A stretch of 64,000 nucleotides of DNA from assembly GCF_900217905.1 (NCBI RefSeq), contig NZ_OBMO01000002.1:124922-188921 (forward strand), given 5' to 3'. Below, in pieces: positions 44,017-52,591 of this stretch; the first letter of the stretch is position 1, and each line of letters starts with the position of its first letter. The notes under the pieces are model-generated. The model worked only from the letters and a program-made list of their open reading frames with translations, ran no database searches and was not told the origin of the DNA. The position numbers were made by a program, and so were the translations under genes. Source of the DNA: Alloalcanivorax xenomutans (GTDB lineage Bacteria; Pseudomonadota; Gammaproteobacteria; Pseudomonadales; Alcanivoracaceae).

Positions 44017-46611
44017 TCAGGATAACTGGATTCGTGGCAGCAACAGGGTAAAACGGCTGCCCTCGCCGGGAGCGCTGGCCACCTTGATATCGCCACCGTG
44101 ACGCTCCGTCACCACCTTGACGAAGCGCAGCCCCAGGCCGGCCCCGCGAGTACGGGCCCCGCCGCTGGTGCTGGCGCGACTGAAACGGTCGAACAGCTTG
44201 TCCTGGAACGCCTCCGGAATGCCCACGCCGCGATCCCGCACCTCACAGGTCACCTGCCCCCCTTGAGTAAACAGGCGCACATCCACCGAGTTGCCTTCAT
44301 AGCTGTACTTGACCGCATTAGTGAGCAAATTCACCACCAGCCGTTCCAGTAGCTCGTTATTGCCCTTTACCCAGACCTCCTCGGTCTCGTCATAGGCGAA
44401 CCGCAAGGTGATATCCCGGGCCTGGGCCTGGATCTGCACCTGATCGATGGCGGATTCCACCACATCGAGCATGTCCAGCTCCATCATCTCCACCGAATCC
44501 ACTCCCTCGACCCGGGCCAGTTGCAGGAACTGCTCGGCGATGTTCAGGTTACGTTCGGCGTAATGCTCCACGTTGTCCAGGAAGTCCGACAACCGCTCCC
44601 CGTCCGGGCCATGCCGCATCTTGCCCACCAACGCCAGCACCGACACCATCGGCGAACGCAGATCATGGGACAGGAAATCAAGCATCTCGGTCCGGGTGCG
44701 CATGGCCTGCTTGACGTCGGAAATGTCCTTGAGACTGATGATCAGCATGCGCCCCGGCTGGTCGCCGGCGTGTACCAGAATCATATCCAGATAAAGATCC
44801 ATGCCACGGCGGTTACGGCATTCTTTCTGCACCCGGCCATCCGCCAGCGCTTCCTGAAGCAGCGTGCGCCAACCGCGATCACCGGTGAATTCCAGTTCGC
44901 GGCCAATATCCGCCAGCCCCAGGGTGTCCTGGGCCACGCCCTCGATACTGAGCAGATAGGACGCCTGCGGATTCATGAACACCACGCCGCCACAGGCATC
45001 GGTGATCAGCACTCCTTCGCTCATCTGCGCCAGACCAACCTGGAAGAAGCGGGTCAGGGCCTGCTGGCGGTGCTCCTCCCGGCGCAATCGCTCGATATGC
45101 TTCTCCAGCACCTCGTAGCGGGGCCCGATACCGGCCTGATGGGTTTCGGTACGCGCCAGCATGGCGCGAATCCAGTAATCATAAGTGTCCGCATCCAGAG
45201 CCTGGCGCCACACCACGGTCAGTTCATAACGTTTGCCGTCATGGCGGAACGGATAGCGGCGGGACAGCTGCCCCCGCCAGGCCGTGGCTTCCAGTTGCTC
45301 GCCGCCGGACACCGGGGCGCCGGCCTGGGCCTGCAGCCGCCAGGCCCGCACCGGCAGCACCTGATCCAGCATGCGCAGCATCCGCGACAGCGGCGCCGGC
45401 TCGGTGAGACGGCGGTTCAGATCACTGTATTCCGCCAAGCGCTCCAGAGCATTACGCATATACGCCATGGAGTACTCCAGGCGCCGCCAGGTCCACAGCG
45501 GATAAGCCACCACCGCGGCGATGGCCGAGGCCGCCGGCGGAAACCAGATCTGCCAGACCGCCAAAAGCGCGTAGCAGATTCCCAGCGTGAACAGCAGGGA
45601 GCCGAGAATCAGCGGAATACTCCAGCGCGGCAAGAAGAACGGCAGCAGCAGCGGTGCCAGTAAGGCCAGCAACACGCCGAGGGCTATGGCCCAGGGCCGG
45701 CTCATGCCTGAAATCATGCGCTCATGGCGCAGACCATCGAAGATATTGGCGTTGATCTCGACGCCTGCCATCAGGTCCCCCTGCCCGGCCATGGGGGTCG
45801 GCAGCATATCGCCCAGCCCCGCGGCGGTGGCGCCGATGAACACGAACTGGTCCTTGATCAATTGGTCCGGAACCCGGCCCTCCAGCACATCCACCGCGGA
45901 GACGTGCGGATAGCTTCCCGCGCCGCCGGCGAACGGGATGTAACGGGGGTATTTGCGAACATTGGCCAGACCGACGAAATCGTCGTTTTCGCCGGCGGGA
46001 AAGCGGTCCTCGGGGATCAGGCCCTCGCCTTCCAGCATCGCCTGGGTAATGTGCGGCCACCAGGGTTGTCCGATCCCGGAACGCAGGTAGACCGAACGGG
46101 CCACCCCGTCACCATCCAGCTCCAGATCCACATGGCCGAGCCCCCGGGCGGCGCGGGCGAAGGGCCCCGCCGGCAATACCTCGATCAGTTGCCCGCCGGA
46201 GCGCAGTTGCTCCACATGCACCGGCAGATAAACATTGCCGTTCTCGGACAGCGCCCGGACCAGCGCCTGATCCGCCGCCGGACGTGACCGGTCCGGCTCC
46301 GACAGGATCAGATCCATCAACACCCCACGGGCACCCTGTTTGGAGAGTTGATCAATCAGACGGGCATGGATGCTGCGATCCCAGGGCCAGCGCCCCACTT
46401 CCCGCAGGCTGTACTCATCGATGCCGACAATAAGGATGTCGCCGGAGGGCTCCATCGGCAGCCGCGGCAGCAGGGTGTCGTAGACGTAACGATTGAGGAA
46501 AGACAGACCGCCACTGATGGACAGCAGGGTACACAGGCTCGCCACCACCAACAGCACGGACATGTGCTCAACCAGATAACGGCGCTGGTGGCTATCGAAC
46601 CCTCTACTCAT
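44017..46611 (-). CDS. CHASE2-domain sensor histidine kinase
   Basis: This 864-residue inner-membrane sensor has an N-terminal membrane helix (residues ~17-40), an extracytoplasmic CHASE2 domain (~50-300, with VGIDEYSLREVGRWPWDR and FIGATAAGLGDMLPTPM), three membrane helices (~308-385), a PAS-like segment (~525-630) and a kinase core. Phospho-acceptor His lies in LDFLSHDLRSPM near 643, the N box in LLTNAVKYSYEG and G boxes in DRGVGIPE and GAGLGLRFVKVV. It is the last gene of an operon with a response regulator and a FecR protein. The signal is unknown. Confidence 0.92.
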   Translation of the reverse strand: MSRGFDSHQRRYLVEHMSVLLVVASLCTLLSISGGLSFLNRYVYDTLLPRLPMEPSGDILIVGIDEYSLREVGRWPWDRSIHARLIDQLSKQGARGVLMDLILSEPDRSRPAADQALVRALSENGNVYLPVHVEQLRSGGQLIEVLPAGPFARAARGLGHVDLELDGDGVARSVYLRSGIGQPWWPHITQAMLEGEGLIPEDRFPAGENDDFVGLANVRKYPRYIPFAGGAGSYPHVSAVDVLEGRVPDQLIKDQFVFIGATAAGLGDMLPTPMAGQGDLMAGVEINANIFDGLRHERMISGMSRPWAIALGVLLALLAPLLLPFFLPRWSIPLILGSLLFTLGICYALLAVWQIWFPPAASAIAAVVAYPLWTWRRLEYSMAYMRNALERLAEYSDLNRRLTEPAPLSRMLRMLDQVLPVRAWRLQAQAGAPVSGGEQLEATAWRGQLSRRYPFRHDGKRYELTVVWRQALDADTYDYWIRAMLARTETHQAGIGPRYEVLEKHIERLRREEHRQQALTRFFQVGLAQMSEGVLITDACGGVVFMNPQASYLLSIEGVAQDTLGLADIGRELEFTGDRGWRTLLQEALADGRVQKECRNRRGMDLYLDMILVHAGDQPGRMLIISLKDISDVKQAMRTRTEMLDFLSHDLRSPMVSVLALVGKMRHGPDGERLSDFLDNVEHYAERNLNIAEQFLQLARVEGVDSVEMMELDMLDVVESAIDQVQIQAQARDITLRFAYDETEEVWVKGNNELLERLVVNLLTNAVKYSYEGNSVDVRLFTQGGQVTCEVRDRGVGIPEAFQDKLFDRFSRASTSGGARTRGAGLGLRFVKVVTERHGGDIKVASAPGEGSRFTLLLPRIQLS

Positions 46612-46798
46612 GAACCCCGAACCTCTTCCCTTGGATACCGCCGGGCGCCTTTGTTATGGCATCAAACCGGAGTTATCACTATCCCGATCCACGCCTTTCA
46701 TTTCCAATGTTTTTTTACGCGACGAAGGCGGCAAAAAGAAGAAGCGCATCGAGAATGAAGGTGGCCGCCCTGGACGGTGGCCACCGGGACATGGAGGG

Positions 46799-47866
46799 TC
46801 AAAGCGCGAGCAGCAAACCGGCACCGCCGATGAACAGAAGAGCGTCCCAGGGCCAGGCGCCTTTACTCACCGTGGCGTCCAGCAAGTGTTCCTGGCCACG
46901 CAATCCCCGCGCATCAATCGCCCTTACCAGCAGTTGATAATCACCGGCCTCGGGTTTGGCGCGCCATTGCGGCTCGCTGACCTGCTCACTTTGCAGCAGG
47001 ACACCATCGGCATCGAACAGCTCCACCGAATAGGCTTCGGCGCCTTCCACCGGCGGCCACTCCGCGCGCAGGCTGCGACCACCGGCTTTCAATGTCACCC
47101 GCGGAGCCGGCAGCAATTTAACCGGCTGGGCCGGCGCCTGGCCGTCCCGCGCCACCGTGCCATAGCCGGCGGGCACCGGCGTGGCGCTGCGGGCGGCGGC
47201 AACCTCCACCTCGCCTTTCACCACCTCGCTGAGGGTGACGGCGTCATTAGTGACGCGAACGTGATACTCGGTACCGCGAACCGCGGTCATCACGCCGGGG
47301 GTATAGACACGGAACACCCGGGCATCGGTATCCCGGGGCGTGACCGTGTTGCGGATGGCCCCCCGTTCCAGTTCCAGCTCCGTGGGCTCGTTGCCAACAT
47401 CAACGAAACGCCGGTAATGATTCACCTTGAGCACGGTGTCGGGCTTTACCGCCACTTCGGAATTATCGGCGAAACGCACTACCACACTGCCGGCCTCGCC
47501 GGTCTCGATGGTGTCACCGAAGGCAATCTCCGCGCCGTTTTCCACCGGTTCCGGATCGTTATCGCCGACCCGCAGCCAGACCTGGCCATTGACCCGTTCG
47601 GCACGGGCGGGCATCGGTTGCTCCTTGAGCCAGGCGAGCGGGATCAGAATGACCTTGCCCGGAGACATGCGATAGGGATCATCCACCGCGCTGTTCGCCG
47701 CCAGTTGGCGCCAGCAAAATACCGGGTCCTGAGCGAAACGCTCACACAGATTCCACAGAGTGTCGCCGGGACGAACGGTGTATTGCCAGTGATCGGCAGT
47801 GGCATCGGCTTGCGCCGTGGCGGCCAGCAGGCACAGCACCACGGCGGTCAACCAGCGGGAAAGCAT
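46799..47866 (-). CDS. LysM and FecR domain envelope protein
   Basis: A 355-residue exported protein: signal peptide (LSRWLTAVVLCLLAATAQA), LysM at about residues 27-75 (YTVRPGDTLWNLCERFAQDP), FecR domain at ~110-215 (VVVRFADNSEVAVKPDTVLK, GVMTAVRGTEYHVRV), a fibronectin-like segment and a C-terminal hydrophobic tail (WDALLFIGGAGLLLAL). LysM suggests peptidoglycan contact. It sits 7 bp after the response regulator and 187 bp before the CHASE2 kinase, an arrangement seen in other Proteobacteria where this protein may feed the sensor. Confidence 0.88.
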   Translation of the reverse strand: MLSRWLTAVVLCLLAATAQADATADHWQYTVRPGDTLWNLCERFAQDPVFCWRQLAANSAVDDPYRMSPGKVILIPLAWLKEQPMPARAERVNGQVWLRVGDNDPEPVENGAEIAFGDTIETGEAGSVVVRFADNSEVAVKPDTVLKVNHYRRFVDVGNEPTELELERGAIRNTVTPRDTDARVFRVYTPGVMTAVRGTEYHVRVTNDAVTLSEVVKGEVEVAAARSATPVPAGYGTVARDGQAPAQPVKLLPAPRVTLKAGGRSLRAEWPPVEGAEAYSVELFDADGVLLQSEQVSEPQWRAKPEAGDYQLLVRAIDARGLRGQEHLLDATVSKGAWPWDALLFIGGAGLLLAL

Positions 47867-47872
47867 AGGCGT

Positions 47873-48562
47873 TTATTCTTCCATTGGTTCCAGCCGGTAA
47901 CCGTGCTGATACACCGTCTTGATGCGATAGCCACGTTCGGGACGGATTTGCAGGCTGCGGCGGATGCGGCTGATATGAACGTCCACCGTACGGGACTCAA
48001 TCGGCGTCATGATGCCCCACACCTTTTCCAACAGGTGTGCCCGGGACATCAGTTTGCCTACGTTCTGGAACAGGTAACACGCCAGTTCGTAGTCCTTGTC
48101 GGTGAGTTTGACGGCTTCGTCGTCGAGAAAGATCTGTCGCCGGGCCCGGTCGATGGTCCAGGGTCCAACGTTGAGGGTTCCTTGATCGTCCATGTCGGCA
48201 ACACCCGCTCGCCGCCCCAGGGCAGTGAGTCGGGCCAGCAGCTCCGCTTGTTTAACTGGCTTAACCATATAGTCGTCGGCTCCCTGGGTCAGCGCGCCCA
48301 CGATGGAAGACTCGTCATCGCGTTGAGTGGCGAACAGGACAGGCGTGCGATTGCCACTGGCACGCACTTCCTCGAGAACGGCGTAACCACTCATATCAGG
48401 CACTTCCCAATCGAGTACCAGGAGGTCGAAGGTGTCCCGTCGCAGCAAGCTCATGAACTCGCGACCGCTGGACAGGTGCATACACGTGTGGCCTGCTTCG
48501 CGCAGCCAGTGTGTCACCAGCTCGGCCTGGGCCTGGTCGTCTTCTAGGTAGGCGATACGCAC
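47873..48562 (-). CDS. OmpR-family response regulator
   Basis: A 229-residue two-component regulator. The receiver domain has Asp9-Asp-like EDDQ, phospho-acceptor Asp51 (LLVLDWEVPD), Thr near 79 (LFATQRDD) and Lys near 101 (MVKPVKQAE). The C-terminal winged helix runs from ~135 (KLTDKDYELACYLFQNVGKL, RTVDVHISRIRRSLQI). It is the first gene of an operon with the FecR and CHASE2 genes and should be phosphorylated by that kinase. Confidence 0.93.
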   Translation of the reverse strand: MRIAYLEDDQAQAELVTHWLREAGHTCMHLSSGREFMSLLRRDTFDLLVLDWEVPDMSGYAVLEEVRASGNRTPVLFATQRDDESSIVGALTQGADDYMVKPVKQAELLARLTALGRRAGVADMDDQGTLNVGPWTIDRARRQIFLDDEAVKLTDKDYELACYLFQNVGKLMSRAHLLEKVWGIMTPIESRTVDVHISRIRRSLQIRPERGYRIKTVYQHGYRLEPMEE

Positions 48563-48886
48563 CGTTTTTTCTCCATCCTAATGTCGCAAGAGGTTACCGA
48601 ATCCACTCCGGTATCGCGGGAAAAGATTGTAAAATGCCGACCCGTCGAGCCTCGCTGAAACCCAGGAAAAACGTGCTTTTCACGCCTCTCCCCCCGGGTA
48701 TAGCCGATGTCCGCATCACCCCCTGACGCGGCACCCTGAAGGGACGGAATCATGGCTCCGTCCACAAGCCGGATGATTATACGCGCCTTGCCGTTCATTC
48801 CCAATCGTGGACTCGTCGACGCTGAACCGCTATCATGCGCGTCCGCGCCCCCGGGGTGCCATCAAAAGTGCCGTGAAAATCGTTTT
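48563..48886. other. Divergent intergenic region between the response regulator and tRNA-Arg
   Basis: No gene is seen. It holds the upstream region of the response-regulator operon, a GGACGGA/TCCGTCC hairpin (48742-48763) and the tRNA promoter. Confidence 0.6.
48808..48836 (+). promoter_or_regulatory. Promoter of tRNA-Arg
   Basis: TGGACT (48808-48813) and TATCAT (48831-48836) are separated by 17 bp. They are followed by a GC-rich discriminator (GCGCGTCCGCG), as usual for stable RNA genes under stringent control. Transcription would start about 44 nt before the tRNA. Confidence 0.6.
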
Positions 48887-48963
<77 letters not shown>

Positions 48964-48964
48964 T

Positions 48965-49007
48965 ATAAAACACAAAAGCCCGCCCTGCGCGGGCTTTTGT
49001 GTTTTAT
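48965..49007 (+). terminator. tRNA-Arg terminator hairpin
   Basis: Perfect 19-bp arms, starting ATAAAACACAAAAGCCCGC, enclose a 5-base loop immediately after the tRNA. The T-rich 3' arm (CTTTTGTGTTTT) is suited to termination. Confidence 0.9.
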
Positions 49008-49128
49008 CGGGTCTGCTCGAGGGCCTTGATTCGAAGCTCCGTTCGACACTCAACGGCCTCACCGTCGAGTGGACGCCCAACGGGCGCCCGAAGGGGACGC
49101 TCCAACGGAGCGTATCAATCCTCTCGGG

Positions 49129-49171
49129 CCATTCGCTGCCAAGGCAGCTTCCCACAGCGGCTTCGTAGCAG
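49129..49171. repeat. REP-like element, copy 2 (inverted relative to copy 1)
   Basis: Its reverse complement matches 43275-43315 apart from one extra A. Just before it is TCAATCCTCTCGGGCC (49115-49130), resembling the 3' end of the nearby tRNA (TCGAATCCTCTCGGGC). Confidence 0.75.
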
Positions 49172-49214
49172 CTACCTGGGCGGCAATTCATGCCTCAGGG
49201 AACAACGGAGCGCA

Positions 49215-50057
49215 TCAACCCTCCTCCAGCAACCGTAGCGGGTGCTTGCCATCCACCATGCCCATGAACGGCGGCATGATGGAATAGCCGATCAGCGACC
49301 GAAGCTCCGGTGACAATTCACGCACCACTTCCCTGGACAGCTCCAGCAGAAAGTTCTCCTGTTGCCGCAAATAGGCCTCGCAATACTGGCAGGTCACCGC
49401 CAGACGGGGCTTGTCGGAACGGTTTTCTCCACCACCGTGCCAGGTGGTCCCCAGGAAAAACAGCACCGAGCCAGCCGGCATGACCGCGGGGATCGCTTCT
49501 TCCCACCGCCCCCTGCGGTCCTGCCCCCAGGCATGGCTGCCCGGGATCACCACGGTGGCGCCATTATCCTCGGTGAAGTCATCGATCGCCCAGATTGTCG
49601 CCGCGCCCAACGGCGGCCGTGGTCGCGGCACTTTGTAGAAACTATCATCCGCATGCAGAAGCTGCGGCGCCTCCCCGGGCAGGATGTTGATGATCTGGGC
49701 CTGACTGATGAGGTAATTGGGCAGGAACAGTTTGTCCATCAATCCCAGGATACGAGGGTGATCCGCCAGATGATCCAGAACCCGGGTCTTGGAGAAAACG
49801 TCGTAGACCCGTTGTGTCCGGGCCCCCTCGAAGGTATTCCTGCCGGTCTTGTCCAATAACGGGGTTATCCGCGAGCGAATATCGCTCAGCGTGTCCCGAT
49901 CCAGCACGCCCTCGATGATGACGTAGCCATCACGCATCAGGGTGTCGAAGTCCCGATCGATCTCCGGCGAGCTACGCTCGGCGGATGGCCGCAAGGCCTT
50001 GTGGCGAGCGGCCAGATCACTGTCCAGCACGCTCAAATTGGCGATCTTGCGTGGCAT
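49215..50057 (-). CDS. Phytanoyl-CoA dioxygenase (PhyH) family protein
   Basis: A 280-residue Fe(II)/2-oxoglutarate-dependent oxygenase. The metal ligands appear as HADD near residue 136 and the distal His in GTTWHGGGENRS near 206, with 2-oxoglutarate-binding Arg in DKPRLAVT. PGSHAWGQ near 174 is typical of PhyH. The family hydroxylates acyl-CoAs or small molecules such as ectoine; the substrate here is unknown. It lies downstream of the acyl-CoA dehydrogenase genes on the same strand, which weakly supports an acyl-CoA substrate. Confidence 0.85.
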   Translation of the reverse strand: MPRKIANLSVLDSDLAARHKALRPSAERSSPEIDRDFDTLMRDGYVIIEGVLDRDTLSDIRSRITPLLDKTGRNTFEGARTQRVYDVFSKTRVLDHLADHPRILGLMDKLFLPNYLISQAQIINILPGEAPQLLHADDSFYKVPRPRPPLGAATIWAIDDFTEDNGATVVIPGSHAWGQDRRGRWEEAIPAVMPAGSVLFFLGTTWHGGGENRSDKPRLAVTCQYCEAYLRQQENFLLELSREVVRELSPELRSLIGYSIMPPFMGMVDGKHPLRLLEEG

Positions 50058-50115
50058 GAGCTCCTCCCTTTTGTTGTTGTGATGGCTCTTTCAGCATTGA
50101 CTTGAATTCGATTCA

Positions 50116-50202
50116 ATGCCGATCCAGGGCCCCACGGAGCAGGCCCTGAGCGAACAGATCTGGAATCTGGTTCGTCAGGCAGTCCGTGACGAGGACTTGT
50201 AA
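50116..50202 (+). other. Short plus-strand open frame, possible gene remnant
   Basis: Twenty-eight codons (MPIQGPTEQALSEQIWNLVR...) read like real protein and end just 8 bp before the convergent acyl-CoA dehydrogenase stop. There is no convincing ribosome site, and an in-frame TGA lies 15 bp upstream of the ATG. It could be the 3' scrap of a deleted gene; I cannot name a family. Confidence 0.3.
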
Positions 50203-50209
50203 CCGCACC

Positions 50210-51328
50210 CTACAACGCCGCCCAAGCCCGCTTGAGGTGATAGCTTTCGTCACCAAACAGCAACCCGAGGGCGGTCAGCCGCTTGAAATAGTGGCCAACA
50301 TCCAGCTCGTCGGTCATGCCGATCCCACCGTGCAACTGCACCGCCTGCTGCCCCACATAACGGCCGGACTGGCACAACTGCGCTTTCAGCAGTGCGCTGT
50401 CCCGAGCATGCGACGGCGACTGGTCCCAACGGCTCGCGGTGGCCTCCAGAAGATGCTCCAGATTCTTCATGGCGATGTACATATCGACCATGCGGTGCTG
50501 CAGCACCTGGAAAGAGGCGATCGGGACACCGAACTGCCGGCGCGTGCGGGTATAGTCCAGGGTACGGCGCAACAGCGTCTGCATCGCCCCCACCGCCTCC
50601 GCCGCCATCATCATGATCCCCTGCTCCAGCACCTGGCGCAGCACTTCAGCGCCACGCCCATTCCGGGTCAAACGCCGGGAGTCATCGACGTCCACGGCGG
50701 CCAGGGTCAAACGGGCGCCGCGATGACCATCCATGGTCGGGAAACCGGTCACCTGAAGCTCATCCGCATGGACCAGAAACAATTCCACCACCGGCCCGGC
50801 ATCGTCCTCGAAGGCCTGCGCCGACACCACGAAATGGGATGCCAGGTCACCGCCGACCACCGCTACCTTTTCGCCTTCCAGACGCCAGCCACCGTCAATA
50901 CGGCGGGCGCTGGTGGCGAGATGCTCGGGATTGCCACGGCTGATGCTTTCCTCCCAGGCCAGCACCGGCATGGCGTTGCCGGCGACCAGTTCGGGCAACA
51001 GGCTGTCGGCGGCGTCCTGGTTGTCCGCCAGGGCAATGGCCTGACCGCCCAGCCCCACCACACTCATGTAGGGCTCCACCACCAGTGCGCTGCCGAAGCG
51101 CCGCATCAGTCCCAGCGTATCGGAGATATCCCCGCCGAGGCCGCCATGGCGCTCGGCGAAAGGCAGACCGAGCCAGCCCAGTTCGGCGAACTGTTGCCAG
51201 TGCTCCCGGTTGTACCCCGGTTCCTGCTCCACCCAGGCGCGGCGCTGGTGAAAGTCGTAATGGGCACCGAGAAATTTATCAACGCTGTCTTCCAGCATGA
51301 CGCGGGTTTCGTCGTTAAGAAAAGCCAT
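50210..51328 (-). CDS. Acyl-CoA dehydrogenase family protein (small subunit type)
   Basis: A 372-residue flavoprotein of the acyl-CoA dehydrogenase fold. Helical N-domain to ~120 (GWLGLPFAERHGGLGG), beta domain in the middle (GGWRLEGEKVAVVGGDLASH) and C-domain with RRQFGVPIASFQVLQHRMVD and QLHGGIGMTDELDVGHYFKR. The motif HGGxGMTDE and the short C-terminus resemble one subunit of alpha2beta2 dehydrogenases that work on bulky side chains. ATG 51328 follows GAGGGA. It lies 10 bp after a second dehydrogenase gene, so a heteromeric enzyme is plausible. Confidence 0.87.
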   Translation of the reverse strand: MAFLNDETRVMLEDSVDKFLGAHYDFHQRRAWVEQEPGYNREHWQQFAELGWLGLPFAERHGGLGGDISDTLGLMRRFGSALVVEPYMSVVGLGGQAIALADNQDAADSLLPELVAGNAMPVLAWEESISRGNPEHLATSARRIDGGWRLEGEKVAVVGGDLASHFVVSAQAFEDDAGPVVELFLVHADELQVTGFPTMDGHRGARLTLAAVDVDDSRRLTRNGRGAEVLRQVLEQGIMMMAAEAVGAMQTLLRRTLDYTRTRRQFGVPIASFQVLQHRMVDMYIAMKNLEHLLEATASRWDQSPSHARDSALLKAQLCQSGRYVGQQAVQLHGGIGMTDELDVGHYFKRLTALGLLFGDESYHLKRAWAAL

Positions 51329-51338
51329 GTCGCGTCCC

Positions 51339-52544
51339 TCAGCCCAACAACATCTTGGCAATGATGTTGCGTTGAATTTCGTTACTGCCGCCAAAGATAG
51401 TGGCGGCCCGGTTGTTAAGATATTTGGGCATCACGGTGAGCGCCTGCTCCGGCCCTTCAGGCGCGACCCCGGCGCCGACGGTCAGCGCCGCCAGTTGCAA
51501 AGTCAGTGTCGGGCTTCCTTCCACTTCCACCGCCAGTTCGGTAATGCGTTGCAGTGTTTCCATGGCGGTGATCTTGATCATCGAACTCATCGGCCCCGAC
51601 TCAGGCGAGCCCTTTTCCATCGCGGCGAAGCGGCTCTCGGTGGCGTCAAGAGCAGCGACTTCCAGATAAAGGCGAGTGAAGCGCTGCTGAAACACCGGGT
51701 CGTCACGCATAATACCGCCAAAGCCGTCGCCGAGTTCGGCGGCCCGCTCCCGGATCCGGTTCAGCTCCATACCGAACGTGGCGGCAAAAGACGCGCTGCC
51801 GCCACGTTCGTGCTCGAGCAGATATTTGGCCACCGTCCAGCCCTGATTCTCCTCTCCCAGACAGCAATCCAGCGGCACCTCGACGTTGTCGAAGAACACA
51901 TCGCACTGTTCAGGAAAGCCGTCCAGACCAATGATCGGCCGGATTTCCAGGCCCGGACGATCGAGACGATCAATCAGAAAGAAGCTGATGCCTTGTTGTG
52001 GCTTTCCTTCGTTGCTGGTGCGCACCAACAGAAACATGCGGTTGGCATGGTGGGCGTAGGTGGTCCAGGTCTTGCTGCCGTTGATAACGTAGTGGTCATC
52101 GCGGCGCTCGGCTCGACAGGCGAGCGAGGCCAGATCGGAGCCGGCATTGGGTTCGGAATACCCCTGGGCCCAGAAATCCTCACCGGAGGCGATGCCTGGC
52201 AGAAAACGGCGTTTCTGTTCGTCGGTGCCGAACTTCATGATCGCCGGGCCAACCATGCCCAGACCTTGAGGCAGCAATCGCGGCACACCGGCAATCCGGC
52301 ACTCCTCCTCGAAGATGCGCTTTTGTTCGCGGCTCCATCCCGGCCCGCCGTACTGCTCTGGCCAGGACGCCGCGGACCAGCCGCGCGCGTGCAGTTTGCG
52401 GTGCCAGCGCATGCACTGTTCGAACGGCGGAAAAAAACTGGTCATCTTGCGGCCGGCTTCCCGAATCGATTCATCCGCCTCTTGTTCTATGAAGGCACGG
52501 ACCTCCTGACGAAAAGCCTGAAGATCCACTGACTTGGTTTCCAT
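51339..52544 (-). CDS. Acyl-CoA dehydrogenase
   Basis: A 401-residue flavoprotein that introduces a double bond into an acyl-CoA. YSEPNAGSDLASL near residue 133 and INGSKTWTTYAHHANRMFLL near 155 are FAD/substrate-contact motifs. The C-terminus FGGSNEIQRNIIAKMLLG is typical. The N-terminal YGGPGWSREQKRIFEEE is like proteins paired with a smaller partner, as in actinobacterial steroid side-chain dehydrogenases. It precedes the 372-residue dehydrogenase by 10 bp and follows the TRAP binding protein by 47 bp. Confidence 0.9.
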   Translation of the reverse strand: METKSVDLQAFRQEVRAFIEQEADESIREAGRKMTSFFPPFEQCMRWHRKLHARGWSAASWPEQYGGPGWSREQKRIFEEECRIAGVPRLLPQGLGMVGPAIMKFGTDEQKRRFLPGIASGEDFWAQGYSEPNAGSDLASLACRAERRDDHYVINGSKTWTTYAHHANRMFLLVRTSNEGKPQQGISFFLIDRLDRPGLEIRPIIGLDGFPEQCDVFFDNVEVPLDCCLGEENQGWTVAKYLLEHERGGSASFAATFGMELNRIRERAAELGDGFGGIMRDDPVFQQRFTRLYLEVAALDATESRFAAMEKGSPESGPMSSMIKITAMETLQRITELAVEVEGSPTLTLQLAALTVGAGVAPEGPEQALTVMPKYLNNRAATIFGGSNEIQRNIIAKMLLG

Positions 52545-52591
52545 GGTTTACTCCGGCAAGGGGCGCCACCCGCGGGCGCGCCCCGGCTTGA

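Noticed and set aside
46610-48547. A 645-codon plus-strand open frame across the FecR and response-regulator genes
   Set aside because: It spans two real genes on the other strand and has no coherent protein features.
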